A stretch of DNA of 64,000 nt from Rhizobium sp. EC-SD404 (GTDB lineage Bacteria > Pseudomonadota > Alphaproteobacteria > Rhizobiales > Rhizobiaceae), in NCBI RefSeq assembly GCF_902498825.1, contig NZ_LR701459.1:62001-126000 (forward strand), read 5' to 3'. A program made the translations under genes and the position numbers. The notes beneath the pieces are model-generated. The model worked only from the letters and a program-made list of their open reading frames with translations, ran no database searches and had not been told where the DNA came from. Shown in pieces: positions 16,458 through 24,138 of the stretch (positions are counted from its first letter, which is position 1; each line of letters starts with the position of its first letter).

Positions 16458-17882
16458 TCAGTTGCTGACGAGGGCCATCAGTCCGCGGATATCGGAAAGC
16501 TTTTCGAAATCCGCGACGACGCCGATGACTTCCTTCGCCTTGGCCTGATCCCAACGGGCGAACTCTGCGCATTCGAGGAACTTGGTCGCGACTTCGTCGT
16601 AGCTCATCGGGTTGGCCGGGCTGCCTTTGCCGAAATCCGCAAGGCCGGAAATCGTGCGGCCGTCCTTGAGCTTGATGTCGATATAGGTCGTCATCAGGTG
16701 GTAGCCTGCGGCTTCGGCGCGGTCGTCGACCACGAACTCGACCTTCTGGATCATCGCCTTGGCGTCGTCACGCAGGACGACTTCGTCGGTGAACTCGTTC
16801 AGGCCGGCACGGCCTTCGAGCAGCAGGATCGCCATGCAGAATTCCATGGAGAACTTGGCCTGCAGTTCGTTCTGCGGACGGTGGTGGATGAGCGCGTTCG
16901 GCATGTTGTGATTGGTGCCGATGCGGACGTGTTCGACGTCCGCCGCCTTGATGCCGTGCTCCTTGATGAGGCGCAGCATCTCGGTCATGCCCGGATGGGT
17001 GAGCGAGCCCGACGGATGCGGCTTGATCGACACGCCGGGGCTGTCGAACGTCCAGGGGTTTCCGAGCTTGCCGGAAATCGCGTTGTGATCGTAGCCGCCG
17101 CCCGCTGCGGAGAAGAAGCCGCGCGGCGCTTCGAGGATCGTCGGAGCCGCCGTCCAGCCATAAGAGGCGAACTGCGCGGCGACGATGCCGCTTTCCGACG
17201 AACGGCCGGCATGGAAAGGCTTCGTCATCGTGCCGAAGTTTTCGCGAAGGCCTGCGGACTGGCTGCCGGCGATCGAAAGCGCGCGCAGGAGCTGGTCGAG
17301 ATCGAGGCCCATCAGGCGGCCGGCGGCCGATGCGGATGCATAGGTGCCGCAGGTTGCGGTGGCATGGAAGCCAGTCTGATAATGGCGCGGGTTGATCGCT
17401 TCAGCGATCTTGCACTCGACTTCGACGCCGATGTGGTAGGCGAGCATGACGTCGGCGCCCGACGAGCCGAGCGTCTCGCCCATGGCGAGCGCGGACGGAA
17501 GAGCCGGGGCGGTCGGGTGCGTCAAAAGACCGTAAACGCGGTCCTTGGCGACGGCGAGCTGCGTGTCGTCGTAGTCATCGGCATGGATACCGACGCCGTT
17601 GGCGAATGCGGCAAACCGCGGCGCGACCTTGCGGTTGGAACCGATGACGGTTGCCGAGCCGCTTCCGGCACCGAGATCGTCGAGATGCTGGCGGACATAT
17701 TCGCCCGACTTCGCAACCGAACCGGAGAGCGCGAGACCGAGACCGTCGAGAATGGATTTCTTGCCGTTTTCGATAACGACGGCCGGCAGGTCCGAAAACT
17801 TCACGCTCTGGACGAACTCAGCGACTTCACGGGTGAGCGACGGGCTCTCGATCGGAGCGTTCTTGGCGGCTGCTGCAGTCAT
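16458..17882 (-). CDS. MmgE/PrpD family protein (copy 2)
   Basis: Protein of 474 aa opening the minus-strand operon that runs toward the GntR gene. GGGAGGAC lies eight bases before its ATG. Its active-site strand is DYDDTQ near residue 103, followed by an insertion (AVAKDRVYGLLTHP) before the His-Pro; the His of the usual DDTH is Gln. Later motifs are FGTMTKPFHAGRSSESG and SIKPHPSGSLTHPGM. Copy 4 at 32.8 kb shares the DDTQ, the insertion and SIKPYPSGVLTHPSM, so these two form one subtype. Their products might be epimerases or dehydratases of hydroxy-acids; this is not proven. Confidence 0.88.
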   Translation of the reverse strand: MTAAAAKNAPIESPSLTREVAEFVQSVKFSDLPAVVIENGKKSILDGLGLALSGSVAKSGEYVRQHLDDLGAGSGSATVIGSNRKVAPRFAAFANGVGIHADDYDDTQLAVAKDRVYGLLTHPTAPALPSALAMGETLGSSGADVMLAYHIGVEVECKIAEAINPRHYQTGFHATATCGTYASASAAGRLMGLDLDQLLRALSIAGSQSAGLRENFGTMTKPFHAGRSSESGIVAAQFASYGWTAAPTILEAPRGFFSAAGGGYDHNAISGKLGNPWTFDSPGVSIKPHPSGSLTHPGMTEMLRLIKEHGIKAADVEHVRIGTNHNMPNALIHHRPQNELQAKFSMEFCMAILLLEGRAGLNEFTDEVVLRDDAKAMIQKVEFVVDDRAEAAGYHLMTTYIDIKLKDGRTISGLADFGKGSPANPMSYDEVATKFLECAEFARWDQAKAKEVIGVVADFEKLSDIRGLMALVSN

Positions 17883-17981
17883 CTTCAGATGTCCTCCCTT
17901 GCAATTTGCTGGATGAACCGGGAGCTCGCGACACTGCCGCCAAGCCCCACCCGGTCTCGGCCGGCAACAAACGTGAGTTTC

Positions 17982-17997
17982 TGTCGATTGTCAACAA
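17982..17997. promoter_or_regulatory. Shared operator, module A (minus-strand side)
   Basis: TGTCGATTGTCAACAA contains the dyad TTGTCAACAA (17988-17997). The same 16-mer with one base changed occurs at 24075-24090, in the divergent region of module B. The repeat fits an operator for one GntR/FCD regulator acting on both modules. Confidence 0.6.
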
Positions 17998-18132
17998 CTT
18001 GAGGCGTCGAGCGAGCGGTTCACGAACAACCGTGTGGCCCGGGGCTCGCGGTTCCCTACAATCATGGGGGAGAAATGCCGTTATCGACCAATATTGCGCT
18101 GCATCACAGCCATATTGCAGCGCAATCTGAAA

Positions 18133-18182
18133 TATTGTTGACAGTCGACTAACGCGGCCATAGCTTCTCGGACGGCTTTGGG
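18133..18182 (+). promoter_or_regulatory. Promoter/operator of TTT transporter A
   Basis: TATTGTTGACA supplies a -35 (TTGACA, 18138-18143) overlapping the operator-like TTGTTGACAG. TAGCTT at 18161-18166, 17 bp downstream, is a plausible -10. The 50-nt block starting TATTGTTGAC and ending GGCTTTGGG has the same ends and the same length at 25271-25320, before the second TTT transporter. Overlap of dyad and -35 fits repression. Confidence 0.62.
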
Positions 18183-18244
18183 AGGATGACCGTAAGGCCC
18201 GAGCCAGAAGAAGGCAAAGAGCTGAAATAGCTCAGGAGGACACA

Positions 18245-19246
18245 ATGAATTCAAAAATTTCACGCCGTAAGGTTCTGCAAGTTGCGGGCGGTGGCGTCGC
18301 GATGGCAGCTTTTGGCATGCCCGCGATCCTGCGCGCTCAGAGCGCTTTCCCTGACCGTCCGATCAACATCGTCGTGCCGTTCGATACGGGCGGCTACAAC
18401 GACCGACTGGCCCGTGCTTTTGCGCCCTATCTGCAGGAAGCTCTCGGCCAGCCGCTGACGATCATCAACCGCGGCGGCGCCGGTGCGTTGCTCGGTCACA
18501 CCTTCTTCCTGCAGCAGCCGGACGATGGCTACACCATCCTGTGCACGTCTGCTGCTCCCTACATTCCGCTGAACATACTGACGCAAAACGCCGAGTTCAC
18601 GCTGGAAGACTTCTACATGGTCAACCTGCCGTCGCAGGATTACACGCTGCTCGCGACCAATGCTGAATCCGATATCCAGACGATCGACGACGTCATCGCT
18701 CGCCTCAAGGAAGATCCGGGCAGCATGTCGGTCGGTCTTCAGCCTGCGTCTGCAGACCTCGTCAATTTCAGCATTCTTTGCGAAGCAAACGATATCGATT
18801 TCAATGCGACGCGCATGGTCACCTATGATGGTGGCGGACCTGCTCGTAACGCCGTAGCCGGTGGCGTCGTGGACATTGGTCTCGTCGGTGGTGAGGGCTT
18901 CCTGCCGCTTGCAGACCAGATCCGTCCGCTTCTGACATTCGACAGCCGCCAGCGCGACAATTGGGAAGGCGCGATCGTGACCGACGTTCTCGGCGCCGAA
19001 GCCGATTTCGTGGTCGGTTCGCAGCGTGGTTGGGGCCTGCACGGCTCGATGCAGGAATCGAACCCGGATGCATTCCGCATTCTGGTCGAAGCCATCGAGA
19101 CGGCTTCCAAGAATCCCGCAGCGATCGAGGCTCTCACGACGCAGCAGCTCGCGACCGACTGGTACGGCCCGGAGGAGTCCAACCAAATGCTCGCACGCAC
19201 CTCTGCTGTCATGGAGCAGTACATCGACCTGCTCCAGGGTCAGTAA
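18245..19246 (+). CDS. TTT transporter substrate-binding protein (TctC/Bug family, A)
   Basis: Periplasmic receptor of 333 aa with AGGAGGACACA before the ATG. It carries a Tat-type signal (SRRKVLQ) ending near ILRAQS. The Bug fold is shown by PINIVVPFDTGGYNDRLARAF, PLTIINRGGAGALLGHTF and the later YDGGGPARNAVAGGV. The Asp/Gly carboxylate-clamp loops of the family bind di- or tricarboxylates; the usual first loop (PFPPGG) here reads PFDTGG. It starts the TTT operon and is followed by a strong hairpin before the small membrane subunit. Confidence 0.92.
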   Translation: MNSKISRRKVLQVAGGGVAMAAFGMPAILRAQSAFPDRPINIVVPFDTGGYNDRLARAFAPYLQEALGQPLTIINRGGAGALLGHTFFLQQPDDGYTILCTSAAPYIPLNILTQNAEFTLEDFYMVNLPSQDYTLLATNAESDIQTIDDVIARLKEDPGSMSVGLQPASADLVNFSILCEANDIDFNATRMVTYDGGGPARNAVAGGVVDIGLVGGEGFLPLADQIRPLLTFDSRQRDNWEGAIVTDVLGAEADFVVGSQRGWGLHGSMQESNPDAFRILVEAIETASKNPAAIEALTTQQLATDWYGPEESNQMLARTSAVMEQYIDLLQGQ

Positions 19247-19265
19247 TCATCTGCAACTTCATCGA

Positions 19266-19291
19266 GAGCCGTCCGCATCTGCGGACGGCTC
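19266..19291 (+). repeat. Intercistronic hairpin after TTT receptor A
   Basis: GAGCCGTCCGC, loop ATCT, then its exact complement gives an 11-bp GC-rich stem between the receptor gene and the TctB gene. No T-run follows, so it is more likely an mRNA-stability or attenuation element than a full terminator. Comparable hairpins follow the other two receptor genes in the window at 26378 and 54630. Confidence 0.65.
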
Positions 19292-19315
19292 AGTCGTATC
19301 AGGGAGAGGACTCCG

Positions 19316-19783
19316 ATGAGCACCAAACCGGGACGGAGGGTCGTGTGGGGTCACCTGCTGCTCTTGACCGTCATCGTGGGCGTGGTGATTGCCTACCTGC
19401 TTGACGCACGCGGCGTATCCACGCGCGTCAACAACCTGCTGCTCGTGCAGCCAGCCGCTATTCTCGCACTCATCCTGGCAGCTCTGGTGCTGCCCGGCAT
19501 CTTCCCCAAAAGAGGTTCTCCGGAAGAGGACGAGCTGCCCAAGGAAACGAAGGGCGATCTTCTGCGCGTCTTCGCCTTGATTGGCGCCTTGGCCTTTCTG
19601 GCATTCTCGCTCGAAACCATCGGCTTCGACATCGCGACATTCATCTTCATGGTGGTCGCTTTGGCCATCTGCGGCGAACGACGTATCTGGGTGAACCTGC
19701 TGTTCAGCGTGGTCTTCACCGTTTTCCTGATCTACGGATACGGCACGATCACGCCGTTCCCATTCCCGCTGACCATCCTGTGA
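19316..19783 (+). CDS. TTT transporter small membrane subunit (TctB family, A)
   Basis: Inner-membrane protein of 155 aa with GGGAGAGGA before the ATG. Four hydrophobic segments are visible, at about residues 10-27, 37-58, 82-103 and 106-150, separated by a polar loop rich in Glu and Lys (RGSPEEDELPKETKGD). This length and layout fit TctB, the small partner of the large permease. It lies between the receptor and TctA genes, ten bases before the latter. Sequence is little conserved across the family, so context carries most of the assignment. Confidence 0.82.
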   Translation: MSTKPGRRVVWGHLLLLTVIVGVVIAYLLDARGVSTRVNNLLLVQPAAILALILAALVLPGIFPKRGSPEEDELPKETKGDLLRVFALIGALAFLAFSLETIGFDIATFIFMVVALAICGERRIWVNLLFSVVFTVFLIYGYGTITPFPFPLTIL

Positions 19784-19793
19784 GTATGGCGCC

Positions 19794-21332
19794 ATGATCG
19801 AAATGTCCTCAGTCTATGGAGCGTTCGCGCTCCTCTCGTCCGACATCAACGCCTGGCTCTACCTGTTGCCGGGACTGGTCATCGGTCTGGTGTTCGGCGC
19901 AATGCCAGGCATCTCCATCACGATGGCCATGGCATTCGCACTTCCGGCCACGCTGTACATGGATTTCCTGCCGGCGATCGTGTTCCTGACCGCCATCTAT
20001 ACCGGCGCCGGCTTCGGCGGATCCGTTCCCGCGGTGCTCATGGGCATTCCGGGTACGTCTTCGGCCGTCGCGACGACGTTCGATGGTTACCCGATGGCTC
20101 GCAAGGGCCAGCACAACCAGGCGCTCGGCGTTGCGCTCGCGTCATCCGTCTTCGGCTGCCTGCTCAGCTACGTCTTGCTCTTCTTCCTGATCGCCCCGGT
20201 GTCCAGCGTCGTGCTCAAGCTCGGTCCACTGGAAATGTTCGCCGTGGCTGTCTGGGGCATGCTGCTTCTCGGCTCGCTGGCGGGCGCACATATGAGCCGT
20301 GGTCTGCTGGCCGGCGTGTTCGGCGTTCTTATGGGAACGGTTGGCATGAACACGGCGGGCTTCATCCGTGGCACCATGGGCGTTCCATGGTTGCTGGACG
20401 GCGTGCCTCAAATCCCTGCGATGATGGGTCTCCTGGCCGCCAGCCAGCTCATCGGATTGATCAACACGACCTATCTCATCGAAGACGAAGCCTCGCGGAA
20501 GATCAGCTTCGCGAAGATCGTCGAGGGCCTGAAGCTCACCTTCACCTACCCGACGATCATCCTTCGCGGTTCGGTGATCGGTGTCGTCATCGGCGCCATT
20601 CCCGGTGTCGGCTCGTCGATTTCCAACCTTCTTTCCTATTCGGAAACGAAGCGGAACGCCCCCGACGGGGATACGTTCGGCCAGGGCAATCCGAAAGGCG
20701 TCATCGCAGCGGAATCGGCCAACTCGTCGTCGGAAGGCGGCGCGATGGCAACGATGCTTGCGCTCGGTATTCCCGGCGGCGGCGCGACGGCGATTCTGCT
20801 TGCCGCCTTCGCGATGCACAACATCGTCGGCGGTCCGAGCTTCATCGCCAACAACAAGGACATCGTCTACGCGGTCATCTTCTCGAACTTTGCCCAGGCC
20901 ATTCTTCTTCTCTTCGTCGGCCTCGGCTTCGTTTACTTTGCAAGCTACGTCGTGCGTGTTCCTCTGCGGTTCCTCATCCCGAGCGTGCTCGTGGTCTCGA
21001 CCTTCGGCGCCTATGCGATCGAAGGAAGTTCGGCGGGTCCGATCACCTTGTGGATCTTCTCGGTGCTTGGCTGGGCGATGGTGCGCTACGGCTATCCGGT
21101 CGCGGCAGCCGTCGTGGGGCTTCTGCTCGGGAGCCTGCTTGAAGGCAACCTGCTGCGCACGAACCAGATCAGCGGAGGCGACTTCATCAGCTACGGGCTT
21201 GAGCGACCGTGGGCGCTTCTGATCTTCGCGCTGATGATCGGGTCGATCGTCATGCAGGCGATTTCCAAACGGAAAAAGCTGAAGCAGGCCGCTGAGAACT
21301 CCGAGTCCCGGTCAGCGTCCGAAGCAAGCTGA
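19794..21332 (+). CDS. TTT transporter large permease (TctA family, A)
   Basis: Large permease of 512 aa with about 12 helices. TctA landmarks are FGAMPGISITMAMAFALPATLYMD near residues 35-58 (in two parts), GGSVPAVLMGIPGTSSAVATTFDGYPMA and the second repeat PGVGSSISNLLSY, followed by ESANSSSEGGAMATMLALGIPGGG. The two Pro-Gly-rich repeats are thought to form the substrate site. It closes the operon and is followed by a clear terminator at 21377. Confidence 0.93.
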   Translation: MIEMSSVYGAFALLSSDINAWLYLLPGLVIGLVFGAMPGISITMAMAFALPATLYMDFLPAIVFLTAIYTGAGFGGSVPAVLMGIPGTSSAVATTFDGYPMARKGQHNQALGVALASSVFGCLLSYVLLFFLIAPVSSVVLKLGPLEMFAVAVWGMLLLGSLAGAHMSRGLLAGVFGVLMGTVGMNTAGFIRGTMGVPWLLDGVPQIPAMMGLLAASQLIGLINTTYLIEDEASRKISFAKIVEGLKLTFTYPTIILRGSVIGVVIGAIPGVGSSISNLLSYSETKRNAPDGDTFGQGNPKGVIAAESANSSSEGGAMATMLALGIPGGGATAILLAAFAMHNIVGGPSFIANNKDIVYAVIFSNFAQAILLLFVGLGFVYFASYVVRVPLRFLIPSVLVVSTFGAYAIEGSSAGPITLWIFSVLGWAMVRYGYPVAAAVVGLLLGSLLEGNLLRTNQISGGDFISYGLERPWALLIFALMIGSIVMQAISKRKKLKQAAENSESRSASEAS

Positions 21333-21376
21333 CCACATCTCTGCCGGCGCGCCTGACCCCGGCGCGCCCTTCTCCA

Positions 21377-21404
21377 CCCGGCCGTTGCGACGGCCGGGTT
21401 TTTT
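21377..21404 (+). terminator. Rho-independent terminator of TTT operon A
   Basis: CCCGGCCGT, loop TGCG, then ACGGCCGGG and six Ts. The nine-bp stem with a T-run lies 45 bp after the TctA stop. Confidence 0.9.
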
Positions 21405-21429
21405 GCATCCGCTTGTCAAAACAGCCCGC

Positions 21430-21467
21430 AAAAAACCCGCCGCGGACGCATGTCCGAGCAGCGGGTT
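21430..21467 (-). terminator. Rho-independent terminator of the rhodanese operon
   Basis: Read on the minus strand, ACCCGC and GCGGGT form an outer stem enclosing an inner CGGAC/GTCCG stem, followed by a run of Ts (A-run at 21430-21435 on the plus strand). It lies about 23 bp beyond the rhodanese stop and is convergent with the TTT terminator. Confidence 0.7.
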
Positions 21468-21489
21468 GGAAGGTTCTGGAGTGGTGGGG

Positions 21490-23112
21490 TTAGGCGTTTG
21501 GCGCCGTGATGCGGTAGTCTGCCTTTTCCACCGCGTCCATCTGCGCGATCAGGCCGGTCTCCCATTCGAGATAGCGGCGTGACGCTTCGAGATTGTCGTC
21601 GTGGCGATCGTGCACGAAGAAGAGATGGTCGATGGCATCGGCATCCGACGGTTCGCCGGGTGTTTCGACGATCGGCGAACCGGCTTTCGCCAGAGCCGCA
21701 TGACCGCCTTCGACGACGCGGATGTCCTTTACACCTGCCTTGCGCAGATCCTCTGCGGCCCAAGCGGCCGCATCGATGTCATCCGCGACAAGATAGACGC
21801 TTTTGCCGGCGATCGCTGCCGCCAGGTGTTCGGCGCGTGGACGAACCAGCCAGTGCGCGCCTTCCACATGGGCCTTGCGGTAGTCGAGCGACCCGCGCAT
21901 GTCGACGAAGACCGCCTCTCCGAGAGCGACGCAATATCGGGCGCGCACCGGATCGATCGTTTCGAGCGGCTTCGGCTTCGGGAGCGTCGGACGTGTCCCT
22001 GCAGCTCCCTGAGCATGGAGGCGCTTAAGCGTTGCGCGCACTGCTTCGTCGAGGATGCAAACATAGGGCTGGTACCCAAGCTGGTGCAGCCAGAAGGCCG
22101 CAAGTGCGGCGCGCATGCCGCCATCGTCCAGAAGGACGATGCGCGCATTGCGGACGGCAACCCATTGATCGGTCGCCTGGACCAATTGACCCGAGAGAGC
22201 ATGGACGGCGCCGGGGATCGGATCGCCTGCCGCCTCCTCGGTCGAGCGGACATCGAGGAGATAGGTCGTCGCGTCGGGTTCAGCGAGAAGCGCTTCGACG
22301 CGCGCGGGATCGGCGGTCTCCAGACCGTACTTGCGGACGAGCGTCATGGCCGTGTCGCGGCTTTCGTCCCGCTGCGCCTCGCTTAGAACGGGATAAGGGG
22401 CCGCGCGGTTTCCTCGCTCCAGCTTGCCACCGGACAAGGCCCAGCCCTGGGTTCCGTTTTCGAGCGCCATGACGGGTCCCGCATGGCCCGCAAGCATCAC
22501 GCCGATCGCGCCGATGATGCCGCGCGTGCGGCCGGCGCAGGTGATGACGATCGGCGTTTCACCGTCGGCGAGCGCGGGAAGCCGGTGCGCGAGTTCACCG
22601 TTCGGCAGGCACTCGGCGCCCGGCACGCGCATCTTCGCGTATTCCGAAGGGGGTCGGGCATCGTAGAATTGAAACGAGCGATCCTGCGCCTTCCAGGCTG
22701 CCAGTTCTTCGGGCGTGATCATTTTGGGATGCCAAATGCCCTCGGCGATTTCGCCGAGCACCTTGGATGGGACATTGACGCCCTTGTAGACCGGGAAGCC
22801 TGCCGCGGCCCAAGCCGGCATGCCGCCGTCGATCAGCGCGACGTCGCTGTAGCCCATATCCACGAGCCGCGCGCCGGCGCGCTCGGCGATGCCGTCACCG
22901 TCATCGACAAGAAGCACGGGCACGGTGAGGCGCGGGATGAGATCGGGCACGCGGGCTTCAAGACGGGAATAGGCGCAGGGGATGGCGAAAAGCGCGTGCC
23001 CTTCGCCGAATTGCCCTGCTTCGCGCACATCGAGAAAGGCGATCTCGCCCGAGCCGTGAACCTGCCGGCGCGCTTCTTCAGCGCCGACGCGCTTGACGCT
23101 GCCTGCCCTCAT
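21490..23112 (-). CDS. Four-domain rhodanese-like protein
   Basis: Protein of 540 aa made of four rhodanese-like repeats, at about residues 8-108, 130-230, 255-355 and 380-480, with a C-terminal helical tail. Each keeps the fold landmarks (LDVRE, YDARPPSEYAK, LLDVRSTEEA, VDMRGSLDYRKAH). Only the second has an active-site Cys (Cys192, ITCAGRTRG). The equivalent loops in domains 1, 3 and 4 have Asp instead. The enzyme would thus have one sulfurtransferase site and three structural or binding domains. It overlaps the hydrolase gene by four bases. Its substrate in this catabolic setting is unknown. Confidence 0.88.
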   Translation of the reverse strand: MRAGSVKRVGAEEARRQVHGSGEIAFLDVREAGQFGEGHALFAIPCAYSRLEARVPDLIPRLTVPVLLVDDGDGIAERAGARLVDMGYSDVALIDGGMPAWAAAGFPVYKGVNVPSKVLGEIAEGIWHPKMITPEELAAWKAQDRSFQFYDARPPSEYAKMRVPGAECLPNGELAHRLPALADGETPIVITCAGRTRGIIGAIGVMLAGHAGPVMALENGTQGWALSGGKLERGNRAAPYPVLSEAQRDESRDTAMTLVRKYGLETADPARVEALLAEPDATTYLLDVRSTEEAAGDPIPGAVHALSGQLVQATDQWVAVRNARIVLLDDGGMRAALAAFWLHQLGYQPYVCILDEAVRATLKRLHAQGAAGTRPTLPKPKPLETIDPVRARYCVALGEAVFVDMRGSLDYRKAHVEGAHWLVRPRAEHLAAAIAGKSVYLVADDIDAAAWAAEDLRKAGVKDIRVVEGGHAALAKAGSPIVETPGEPSDADAIDHLFFVHDRHDDNLEASRRYLEWETGLIAQMDAVEKADYRITAPNA

Positions 23113-24056
23113 GCCGCGCTGTCCGCTTCGTAATGCGGCTTGCGACCCGTGAAGAAGTCGAAGAACAGCGGATAGATGATGTCCGGGCGATGCTCCGCCG
23201 GATAGTGGCCCGTCGGCACGCCAAAGCCGGCGACATCATCGGCCCACTCGCTCCAGGCTTCGACCGGCTTGAAGTGGCGGCCGCAATGGCTGTTCGTGCC
23301 CCAGATCACCATCACCGGGCATTCGATCTTGCGCTTGCCGTAGTCGGCGGTGTCCATCGCAAGGTCGAGCGTCACCGTCGCGCGGTAATCCTCGCAAACC
23401 GAATGGATCTGCTCGGGCGTCGTGCAACGCACATATTCATCCATTGCTTCCTTGGTGAATATCTCCAGGCCGACGCCCTTCTTGTTGAGTTTGTAATGGA
23501 TGTAGTAGTCGAGATCGGCGCAGATCAGCCGCTCCGGGAACGGCGCCTTCTGCGCCATGAAGAACCAGTGATAACTCTCCAGGCCCCAGCCGAGCGACAC
23601 GTTGTTCAAAACGTGATGCGTCGGCACGATGTCGAGCGCGCAGAGGCGTTCCACGCGTTGCGGCTGGTCGAGCGCCATGCGGAAGCCCACGCGGGCGCCA
23701 CGGTCGTGGCCTGCGATCTGGAACCGGTCGAACCCGAAATGATCCATCACGTCGAAATTGTCTTCGCCCATGGCGCGGAACGTGTAGCCCGCGTGGTCGT
23801 CGCCGCCATCGGGCTTGGAGCTGTCGCCGTAGCCTCGCAGATCGGGCGCGATCACCGTGAAGGACTTGGCCAGCGTCGGCGCGACTTTGTGCCAGCTGAC
23901 ATGTGTCAGGGGATTGCCGTGGATCAGAAGCAACGGCGGTCCTTCGCCGCCGATCGCGACGTGGATTTCGGCGCCGCGCGTCTTGACGGTCTCGGTGCGG
24001 AATCCGTCCATCAGCCGGTTTGACTGGACGAGCGTCGGCAAAGCTTCCTGATTCAT
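23109..24056 (-). CDS. Alpha/beta hydrolase, haloacetate (fluoroacetate) dehalogenase-like
   Basis: Hydrolase of 315 aa. The ATG at 24056 has GGGAGGATG upstream, so longer readings are unlikely. It has HGNP (oxyanion loop) near residue 46, the nucleophile Asp118 in GHDRGAR, a second Asp in LDIVPT at 142, the cap motif YHWFF at 162-166 and the base His in PTGHYPAEH. GHDRGAR with the two Arg, and the His-Trp pair in the cap, are the halide and carboxylate ligands of fluoroacetate dehalogenases. Epoxide hydrolase or another carboxylate-hydrolysing role is possible. It leads a two-gene operon with the rhodanese. Confidence 0.85.
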   Translation of the reverse strand: MNQEALPTLVQSNRLMDGFRTETVKTRGAEIHVAIGGEGPPLLLIHGNPLTHVSWHKVAPTLAKSFTVIAPDLRGYGDSSKPDGGDDHAGYTFRAMGEDNFDVMDHFGFDRFQIAGHDRGARVGFRMALDQPQRVERLCALDIVPTHHVLNNVSLGWGLESYHWFFMAQKAPFPERLICADLDYYIHYKLNKKGVGLEIFTKEAMDEYVRCTTPEQIHSVCEDYRATVTLDLAMDTADYGKRKIECPVMVIWGTNSHCGRHFKPVEAWSEWADDVAGFGVPTGHYPAEHRPDIIYPLFFDFFTGRKPHYEADSAA

Positions 24057-24074
24057 GATCACATCCTCCCATTT

Positions 24075-24090
24075 TGTCGATTGTCTACAA
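24075..24090. promoter_or_regulatory. Shared operator, module B divergent region
   Basis: TGTCGATTGTCTACAA differs by one base from the 16-mer at 17982-17997 and contains the dyad ATTGTCTACAAT (24080-24091). A further half site, TAGACAAT, lies at 24104-24111. It sits between the divergent dehalogenase-rhodanese operon and the enolase-superfamily gene, so one bound regulator could control both. Confidence 0.62.
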
Positions 24091-24138
24091 TAATGAAGTC
24101 CGCTAGACAATGGCGCAGATGACAAGGGGAGGTGCGTC

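Larger units (their letters stand above)
17883..18244. promoter_or_regulatory. Divergent control region of module A (362 bp)
   Basis: No gene is seen here. It separates the minus-strand MmgE/PrpD operon from the plus-strand TTT transporter. It holds TGTCGATTGTCAACAA at 17982-17997, which on the minus strand places TTGACA where a -35 for the MmgE/PrpD operon would lie, and a plus-strand promoter at 18133-18182. An AT-rich stretch with AATATTGCGCTGC and CATATTGCAGCGC (18089-18125) lies between them and may be a further binding site. Confidence 0.6.
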
